A stretch of DNA of 64,000 nucleotides from Pseudomonas laurylsulfatiphila (lineage in GTDB: Bacteria; Pseudomonadota; Gammaproteobacteria; Pseudomonadales; Pseudomonadaceae). Shown piece after piece: positions 55,923 through 64,000 of the stretch (position 1 is the first letter of the stretch; each line of letters starts with the position of its first letter). Made by a program: the position numbers and the translations under genes. The stretch is taken from NCBI RefSeq assembly GCF_002934665.1, contig NZ_NIRS01000003.1, positions 744,001-808,000 of the forward strand, given 5' to 3'. Below the pieces are notes generated by a model that worked only from the letters and a program-made list of their open reading frames with translations, was not told the DNA's origin and made no database searches.

Positions 55923-56147
55923 ATGTCCAACAGTATGGGTATTGCCAGCGCTTTCGTTTTGTCCTCTTTGTTCCTGTCGCCATTGGCGATGGCGGAAGAA
56001 TCGCAGACTTTCGTCGCACAGAACGCCGCACGCGCTGCAGCGTTCCAAGAGCAGCAGATCGAGATGACGGCCAAGGCTGCGCAAGACGCCCAAGCCCCGC
56101 AAGCCTCGACCACTCAGGCCCTGCCACAGGTCGAGAAGGACAGCTGA
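55923..56147 (+). CDS. Small secreted protein, PtrA-like
   Basis: 74 aa. The start at 55923 is preceded by AAGAAGG at 8-bp spacing; upstream in-frame starts lack one. The signal peptide MSNSMGIASAFVLSSLFLSP... ends AMA. The mature ~50 residues are Gln/Ala-rich and begin EESQTFVAQNAARAAAFQEQ. The T-F-x4-AAR pattern, the size and the location beside a CopRS-like system recall P. aeruginosa PtrA, a small copper-inducible periplasmic protein next to copRS. The similarity is short, so this is a tentative call. It has its own terminator. Confidence 0.6.
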   Translation: MSNSMGIASAFVLSSLFLSPLAMAEESQTFVAQNAARAAAFQEQQIEMTAKAAQDAQAPQASTTQALPQVEKDS

Positions 56148-56216
56148 TCTGCACCGCTTACTCCTGCTTCCCACGACACTTTTCATCGGCTCTTCCCTTT
56201 GAAAAGTTGTCTGCAA

Positions 56217-56242
56217 AGCCGCTGCTTTCAGCGGCTTTTTTT
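56217..56242 (+). terminator. Terminator of the PtrA-like gene
   Basis: AGCCGCTG-CTTT-CAGCGGCT is followed by six or seven T, a near-ideal intrinsic terminator. Confidence 0.9.
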
Positions 56243-56394
56243 ATCGCGGCGAGTCAACTTTCATTGCAATTTTCGCAACGACAAACGCTGACGCCTACAT
56301 CATTGATCAATCGTTAGAGCAACAAGCACGATTCCCCCGGCTGCGACGCTAATGCAACTACGCTTACAGCGTCCCTTTAGCAGACGTCAGCCCT

Positions 56395-57897
56395 ATGACC
56401 GCAAGCCGAACCCCACATTTTCAAGGCCCGTCCGGGCGACCCGAGATCATGGTGATCTTCGGCAGCACCCTGACGGTCATCTCGATCCTGTGCATCGTCA
56501 CTTTTCTGCTGATCCGCGAACACGCCAACGCTCAGCAGACCGCCACACGCAGCGCGACCACCATTGCGCAACTGATCGATGCCGATGTCCTGCGTACGGT
56601 CGAGCTCTATGATCTGACCTTGCAGGGCCTGATCGCCGCCGCCCAACGGGACGACCTGAAACAGGTTTCGCCGCAGATTCGTCATCTGGCGCTGTTCGAC
56701 CGCTCCACCACCGCGCGCTACAAGGGCGACATCCTGCTGCTGGACAAACACGGCGACGTGCTGGCCGACTCATCGTTGATCGAACCGAAACCGGGTAACT
56801 TCGCTGACCGCGATTATTTCCTGGCCCATGTCTTCAATCGTGACACCGGCATGTTTATCAGCCGACCGTTCAAGCCGCGCTGCGACTGCGATGACAGCGA
56901 CGAATGGCGCATCAGTTTCAGCCGGCGCATTTCCTCGCCCACAGGGGAGTTTCTGGGGGTCGCGGTCGCCTCGATGCGCATGAGCTACTTCGATCAGTTG
57001 TTCAACAGCCTCGACATCGGCACCGGCAGCACCCTGGGCATCATCGACAATGACGGGATCCTCTTGGCGCAGAAGCCGTACCGGGAACCGAACTCCATCG
57101 GCAAAAGCTTCTCCAGCCGCCCCAACGTCGTACGCATGCTGCAGGAGCGCAATGGCACCTTCGAAAGCGTGTCGAGCGTCGACCATCAACGGCGCTTGTA
57201 CACCTTTACCCGGGTCGGCAACCTGCCGCTGACTGTCATCGTGGCCCTTTCTCTGGATGAGGTGTTCGCCACCTGGAGCCGTACGGCCTATGTGATCAGC
57301 GGTGCTACCGGGGTTTTGTGCATCGGTTTGCTGTGGTTGACCTGGCTGCTCTGCCGCGAGTTGCGCCTGCGCCAGAATGCCGAGCAGGAATTGTCGCAAC
57401 TGGCGGCCACCGATGCCTTGACCGGCGTGGCCAACCGCCGATCCCTTGATCAGACCCTGCGCCATGAATGGTTTCGCGCGCAGCGCAGTGGCAAGCCGTT
57501 GTCGTTGCTGATGATCGATGCCGATCACTTCAAGGCCTTCAATGACCGGCACGGGCATCAGGCCGGCGACGAAGCGTTACGGGCCTTGGCCGAGGTCATC
57601 AGTGCCAATGTCCATCGCCCCACAGACCTGGTGGCGCGCTACGGAGGCGAAGAGTTTTCGGTGGTCCTGGCCGAAACAGGCAGTGATGGTGCACGGCAGA
57701 TTGCCGAACATATTCGTGAGGCTGTGCAAAAACTGCCACTGGTCGACGCCGGTGAGCAACCGATGAGCGTGAGTATCGGTATTGCCACCTGGACGGCGGC
57801 CAGCGAAATCACCCTGGAACAGTTGCTGTTCAGTGCGGACAAGGCGCTGTATCAGGCCAAGGAGAGGGGGCGGAACCGGGTTGTTTGTGCTGCCTGA
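56395..57897 (+). CDS. Membrane-bound diguanylate cyclase with periplasmic Cache-like sensor
   Basis: 500 aa. Two spans (about 18-42 and 298-322) enclose a periplasmic domain of about 255 residues resembling dCache sensors (RDYFLAHVFNRDTGMFISRP, GIIDNDGILLAQKPYREPNS). The GGDEF domain (about 335-500) has an intact active site GGEEF and, five residues upstream, RPTD, the RxxD inhibitory site, so it should make c-di-GMP with product feedback. The ribosome-binding site is weak, so the start is uncertain. In this organism c-di-GMP would act on Alg44, but no specific link is shown. A CDCDD segment (near 163) in the sensor is unusual. Confidence 0.88.
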   Translation: MTASRTPHFQGPSGRPEIMVIFGSTLTVISILCIVTFLLIREHANAQQTATRSATTIAQLIDADVLRTVELYDLTLQGLIAAAQRDDLKQVSPQIRHLALFDRSTTARYKGDILLLDKHGDVLADSSLIEPKPGNFADRDYFLAHVFNRDTGMFISRPFKPRCDCDDSDEWRISFSRRISSPTGEFLGVAVASMRMSYFDQLFNSLDIGTGSTLGIIDNDGILLAQKPYREPNSIGKSFSSRPNVVRMLQERNGTFESVSSVDHQRRLYTFTRVGNLPLTVIVALSLDEVFATWSRTAYVISGATGVLCIGLLWLTWLLCRELRLRQNAEQELSQLAATDALTGVANRRSLDQTLRHEWFRAQRSGKPLSLLMIDADHFKAFNDRHGHQAGDEALRALAEVISANVHRPTDLVARYGGEEFSVVLAETGSDGARQIAEHIREAVQKLPLVDAGEQPMSVSIGIATWTAASEITLEQLLFSADKALYQAKERGRNRVVCAA

Positions 57898-57901
57898 AAA
57901 C

Positions 57902-57972
57902 AGATCGCAGCCTGCGGCAGCTCCTACATTTGGAATGCACTTCCCTGTAGGAGCTGCCGCAGGCTGCGATCT
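57902..57972. repeat. REP-type inverted repeat (GATCGCAGCCTGCGGCAGCTCC type)
   Basis: AGATCGCAGCCTGCGGCAGC and GCTGCCGCAGGCTGCGATCT are perfect complements around a short middle. It lies between the diguanylate cyclase and lpxC terminator. Confidence 0.87.
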
Positions 57973-57992
57973 TTGCACTTTTCGGCCGGCAT

Positions 57993-58020
57993 AAAAAAAG
58001 GCCACCCGAAGGTAGCCTTT
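57993..58020 (-). terminator. lpxC terminator
   Basis: On the minus strand AAAGGCTACC-TTCG-GGTGGCCTTT is followed by TTTT; the stem has one mismatched pair and a stable TTCG loop. It lies just after the lpxC stop and ends the dcw transcript. Confidence 0.85.
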
Positions 58021-58043
58021 AAAAAACTAGAGAGGTTTTTTGC

Positions 58044-58991
<948 letters not shown>

Positions 58992-59067
58992 TCAACAAAG
59001 GCTGGCGATGATAGCAGACCACGCCTTTGCTGAACACCAATCACCTTCATAGCCCTGATACATTTCA

Positions 59068-60261
59068 TCAATCGGCCTGACGACGCAGGAAAGCCGGGAT
59101 GTCCAGGTAGTCCAGGTCATCTTGCGGATTCATCTTCGCGGCAGTCGCAGCTCCGGCCTGGGCCTGGTTGCGCATGACGGTCGGACGGTCCAGGTCACGG
59201 TAGTTCACCGCTGGAGCTTCCTGACGAACAGGGGCCTGTTGTTGTGGCTGTGCAGCCATCGAAGTGTGAACGGTATTGTCGATGACCTTCACAGGCTTCT
59301 CGATTTTAGCGCCCAGACCGGTTGCAACGACAGTCACGTGCAGCTCGTCACGCATGTCCGGATCGATAACGGTACCGACCTTGACCATCGCGTGTTCCGA
59401 AGCGAATGCCTCGATGATGCTACCCACGTCGGAGTATTCGCCCAGAGACAGATCCGGACCGGCGGTAATGTTTACCAGGATGCCGCGAGCGCCTTGCAGG
59501 TTCACGTCTTCCAGCAGCGGGTTGCGAATGGCCGCTTCGGTGGCCTCGCGTGCACGGTTCGGACCGCTGGCGCAGCCAGTGCCCATCATCGCCATGCCCA
59601 TTTCGCTCATCACGGTACGCACGTCGGCGAAGTCGACGTTGATCATGCCCGGACGCTTGATGATGTCGGAGATACCGCGAACGGCACCGGCCAGTACATC
59701 GTCAGCCTTGGCGAAAGCCGACAGCAGGCTGGCGTCTTTACCGAGGATGGTCAGCAGCTTCTCGTTGGGAATGGTGATCAACGAGTCGACGCTTTCGGAG
59801 AGCATGCGGATGCCTTCGTCGGCGATCTGCATACGCTTGCGGCCTTCGAACGGGAACGGACGGGTCACCACCGCAACGGTGAGGATGCCCATTTCCTTGG
59901 CCACTTCGGCGATGATCGGCGCAGCACCGGTACCGGTACCACCGCCCATGCCAGTGGTGATGAACACCATGTTGGTGCCCTGCAGGACTTCGGCAATGCG
60001 CTCACGGTCTTCCAGAGCGGCTTGACGGCCGACTTCAGGGTTGGCGCCAGCGCCCAGGCCCTTGGTCACGCCGGTGCCCAGTTGCAGGATGGTACGCGCG
60101 CCGATGTTTTTCAGCGCTTGAGCATCGGTGTTGGCGCAGATGAACTCGACGCCTTCGATGTTGCTCTTGACCATGTGGTTGACAGCGTTGCCGCCGCCAC
60201 CGCCGACACCGATAACTTTGATTACCGGGCTTGCGGGGATGTTGTCTACGAGTTCGAACAT
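59068..60261 (-). CDS. ftsZ: Cell division protein FtsZ
   Basis: 397 aa tubulin-like GTPase that forms the division ring. GTP-binding signature GGGTGTG at 106-112, T7-loop NVDFADV, a variable linker rich in Gln/Ala/Pro (about 320-380) and the conserved C-terminal peptide DYLDIPAFLRRQAD that binds FtsA and ZipA. AGGAGAGG lies 4 bp before the ATG. It follows ftsA by 73 bp. Confidence 0.98.
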   Translation of the reverse strand: MFELVDNIPASPVIKVIGVGGGGGNAVNHMVKSNIEGVEFICANTDAQALKNIGARTILQLGTGVTKGLGAGANPEVGRQAALEDRERIAEVLQGTNMVFITTGMGGGTGTGAAPIIAEVAKEMGILTVAVVTRPFPFEGRKRMQIADEGIRMLSESVDSLITIPNEKLLTILGKDASLLSAFAKADDVLAGAVRGISDIIKRPGMINVDFADVRTVMSEMGMAMMGTGCASGPNRAREATEAAIRNPLLEDVNLQGARGILVNITAGPDLSLGEYSDVGSIIEAFASEHAMVKVGTVIDPDMRDELHVTVVATGLGAKIEKPVKVIDNTVHTSMAAQPQQQAPVRQEAPAVNYRDLDRPTVMRNQAQAGAATAAKMNPQDDLDYLDIPAFLRRQAD

Positions 60262-60334
60262 TTTCCCTCTCCTTTACATTCTCTAGTTTTTTCGCCTACT
60301 GCGTGCTTCGGTGTAACGGTGTTGCGGTAAATCT

Positions 60335-61594
60335 TCAGAAATTGCCCTGGACCCACTTCTTCAGGCGGTCCAGCAGCGGAGCCTGTGGCTCTTCGTTGCT
60401 GTAGCTGTCGCGGCTGCCGATGCCCGAGAACGAGATGCCGTCGGACTGCTTCTGCAGGCCGTACATCAACAGGCCGACGCCGGTGGAATAGATCGGGTTG
60501 CGTACCACGTCATCCAGACCTTTCACGCCATGCGGCACGCCCAGGCGCACCGGCATGTGGAAGATTTCCTCGGCCAGTTCAGTGGCACCTTCCATCTTCG
60601 CGGTACCGCCGGTCAGCACGATGCCGGCCGGGATCAGGTCTTCGTAGCCGCTGCGGCGCAGTTCGGCCTGGATCAGCGTGAACAGTTCGTCGTAGCGCGG
60701 CTCGACCACTTCGGCCAGGGCCTGGCGGGACAGTTCGCGTGGCGGACGGTCGCCAACGCTTGGCACCTTGATGGTTTCACCGGCACCGGCCAGTTTGGCC
60801 AGGGCGCAGGCGTAGCGAATCTTGATTTCTTCGGCGTACTGGGTCGGAGTGCGCAACGCCATGGCGATGTCGTTGGTCACCTGGTCGCCAGCAATCGGGA
60901 TGACCGCGGTGTGACGAATCGCACCCTCGGTGAAGATCGCGATGTCGGTGGTACCGCCACCGATGTCCACCAGGCACACGCCCAGCTCTTTCTCGTCGTC
61001 GGTCAGTACCGAATACGCGGAAGCCAGTTGCTCGAGAATGATGTCGTCGATTTCCAGGCCGCAGCGACGCACGCATTTTTCAATGTTCTGTGCGGCATTG
61101 ACGGCGCAGGTGACCACGTGGACCTTGGCTTCCAGACGCACGCCGGACATGCCCAGCGGCTCGCGGACGCCTTCCTGGTTATCGATCACGTAGTCTTGCG
61201 GCAAGGTGTGCAGCACGCGCTGGTCAGCCGGGATCGCCACGGCCTGGGCAGCGTCGAGCACGCGCTCGAGGTCGGCCGAGCTGACTTCGCGATCACGAAT
61301 CGCCACGATACCGTGGGAGTTCAGGCTGCGGATGTGATTGCCGGCCACGCCGACGAATGCCGAGTGAATGCGGCAACCGGCCATCAACTGCGCTTCTTCG
61401 ATGGCGCGCTGGATCGATTGCACGGTGGATTCGATATTCACCACCACGCCTTTTTTCAGGCCACGGGACGGATGGGTACCGATCCCGACGATTTCCAGCG
61501 TGCCGTCGTCCGCGACCTCGCCTACCAGCGCCACCACCTTGGAGGTGCCGATATCGAGACCGACGATCATTTTGCCGCTTTGCACGTTTGCCAT
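60335..61594 (-). CDS. ftsA: Cell division protein FtsA
   Basis: 419 aa actin-like ATPase that tethers FtsZ to the membrane. Phosphate-1 motif GLDIGTSKVVALVGE near residue 13, phosphate-2 VDIGGGTTDIAIF near 205, adenosine motif IVLTGGTAKMEG near 335. The C-terminal amphipathic helix (LDRLKKWVQGNF) is the membrane anchor. It starts 15 bp after ftsQ. Confidence 0.97.
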   Translation of the reverse strand: MANVQSGKMIVGLDIGTSKVVALVGEVADDGTLEIVGIGTHPSRGLKKGVVVNIESTVQSIQRAIEEAQLMAGCRIHSAFVGVAGNHIRSLNSHGIVAIRDREVSSADLERVLDAAQAVAIPADQRVLHTLPQDYVIDNQEGVREPLGMSGVRLEAKVHVVTCAVNAAQNIEKCVRRCGLEIDDIILEQLASAYSVLTDDEKELGVCLVDIGGGTTDIAIFTEGAIRHTAVIPIAGDQVTNDIAMALRTPTQYAEEIKIRYACALAKLAGAGETIKVPSVGDRPPRELSRQALAEVVEPRYDELFTLIQAELRRSGYEDLIPAGIVLTGGTAKMEGATELAEEIFHMPVRLGVPHGVKGLDDVVRNPIYSTGVGLLMYGLQKQSDGISFSGIGSRDSYSNEEPQAPLLDRLKKWVQGNF

Positions 61595-61609
61595 GGGTCC
61601 TGCCTCTTC

Positions 61610-62476
61610 TTAATTCTTCGCGACAGCGGGTTGGGCTGCCGTGGGCGCTACAGGTTCCCGCCAGCCAACAGCGAGGCCGTTGGCGTAGCGCAGATCGATG
61701 CGCGCAATGTTCGTAATCTGTTCTTTGAGCGTCTTGTCATAGATGGCGATGAAGCGGCGCATCTTTTCCACCAGGTTGCCGCGTCCGAGCAGCAGTTCGA
61801 TCCCCGGGCCGGCACTGCCGGGTCCGGTGGTCAGGAACCAGCTGCCGCGTTCACGCAACTCCAGGCGCGCAATCGAGAAGCCCAGAGGCCGGAGCATCTG
61901 ACTCAGCACCTGGTACTGCTGCATCACCTGCTGCTGGGCCCGCTGTGGGCCGAACAGTTGAGGCAAGTGTTCGTAGTTCGCCAGCTCGCGCGGGGTGAAG
62001 GCCTGGCCCTGGTTGTTCAACAGCGACTCGTCGCCCCAACGGGCCACCGGCAGTTGTTCTTCCAGGCGGATCACCACTTGATCCGGCCACACCCTGCGCA
62101 CTTCGGCGTGGGCAATCCATGGCATCGTTTCAAGCTCGGTACGCATGCTCTCCAGGTCGATGGTGAAGAAGCTCGACGCCACGTACGGGGCGATCCGCTG
62201 CTGCACCGCTTGCTGGCTGATGTAACTCAGGTCGCCCTGCACGTTGATTTTGGTGATCGGCCGGTCGGCATACGGCAACAAGCGTGTCGCGCCTTCATAA
62301 GTACCGAACCCCAAGGCCACCAGCAGCACCGGCCAGAACAACGCTTTGAGAAAACCGAAGTTGGCTTTCGGCAGGCGCGCGGACATCGGCTCTTTGGCCA
62401 CCATTCGGCTGGCACCCCGTGGCACCGGCTTGCGGCCGGGTGCGGGAGGCTGATGTCTGAGCTGAGCGCCTTGCAT
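61610..62476 (-). CDS. ftsQ: Cell division protein FtsQ
   Basis: 288 aa. Bitopic divisome protein linking FtsL/FtsB to the ring. A basic cytoplasmic tail of about 45 residues ([15 protein letters not shown]), one span (about 52-70), then a POTRA domain ([20 protein letters not shown]) and the FtsQ beta-domain. The ATG at 62476 was chosen for GAGG 8 bp upstream and a 4-bp gap to ddlB; the longer frame is not coding. Confidence 0.95.
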   Translation of the reverse strand: MQGAQLRHQPPAPGRKPVPRGASRMVAKEPMSARLPKANFGFLKALFWPVLLVALGFGTYEGATRLLPYADRPITKINVQGDLSYISQQAVQQRIAPYVASSFFTIDLESMRTELETMPWIAHAEVRRVWPDQVVIRLEEQLPVARWGDESLLNNQGQAFTPRELANYEHLPQLFGPQRAQQQVMQQYQVLSQMLRPLGFSIARLELRERGSWFLTTGPGSAGPGIELLLGRGNLVEKMRRFIAIYDKTLKEQITNIARIDLRYANGLAVGWREPVAPTAAQPAVAKN

Positions 62477-62480
62477 GGCC

Positions 62481-64000
<1,520 letters not shown>

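Overview
The window is a stretch of GC-rich chromosome from a Pseudomonas of the fluorescens group. The evidence is a complete alginate operon in the canonical order, dauBAR, estB whose catalytic residues fall at the numbers known from P. fluorescens EstB, the end of the dcw cell-division cluster, and about eighteen copies of the short inverted REP-type repeats (GTGGGAGCGAGC... and GTAGGAGCTGCC... families) typical of this group. I recognised no tRNA, rRNA, prophage, IS element or CRISPR array.

Region by region. 1-3.9 kb: the 3' end of a chaperone-usher locus (usher C-terminus and three DUF1120 fimbrial proteins). 3.9-5.9 kb: a GntR/FadR-type regulator overlapping a CynX/NimT-type MFS exporter. 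6.0-10.6 kb: the acidic/general amino-acid ABC importer aapJQMP with a sigma-54-like promoter. 10.7-13.0 kb: estB and rhlB. 13.1-16.9 kb: D-arginine catabolism dauB-dauA-dauR and a divergent basic amino-acid binding protein. 17.2-20.1 kb: moaCDE and a PIN-PhoH ATPase. 20.4-22.6 kb: a divergent NodB-type deacetylase and yaaA. 22.6-40.3 kb: an 810-bp algD control region and algD-8-44-K-E-G-X-L-I-J-F-A, ending in a strong terminator. 40.5-42.4 kb: a small membrane protein, an SDR and an NTF2-like protein. 42.5-48.7 kb: an AaeAB-like aromatic-acid efflux operon with DUF1656 protein and NodT-type outer-membrane channel, with a divergent LysR regulator. 49.3-57.9 kb: an RND pump (adaptor and permease), a CopRS/CusRS-like two-component system, a PtrA-like small secreted protein and a diguanylate cyclase. 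58.0-64.0 kb (minus strand): murC(partial)-ddlB-ftsQ-ftsA-ftsZ-lpxC.

The alginate genes form one machine. AlgA and AlgD make GDP-mannuronate; Alg8/Alg44 polymerise it under c-di-GMP control; AlgG, AlgX, AlgL and AlgK modify and guard it in the periplasm; AlgI/J/F/X acetylate it; AlgE exports it. Most unusual is that repeats have invaded this operon: between algD and alg8, between algL and algI (with a GC-rich hairpin), between algF and algA, and inside the coding regions of two consecutive genes, algK and algE. In both of these the repeat is read through in frame and encodes the N-terminal part of the signal peptide.

Other points worth a look: a short ORF with a good ribosome-binding site in the algD leader; a palindrome shared by the dauB and binding-protein promoters (candidate DauR operator); an apparent His48-to-Leu change in DauA; and a NodB deacetylase with degenerate metal-site motifs. 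All family names come from reading the translations; no database search was run.
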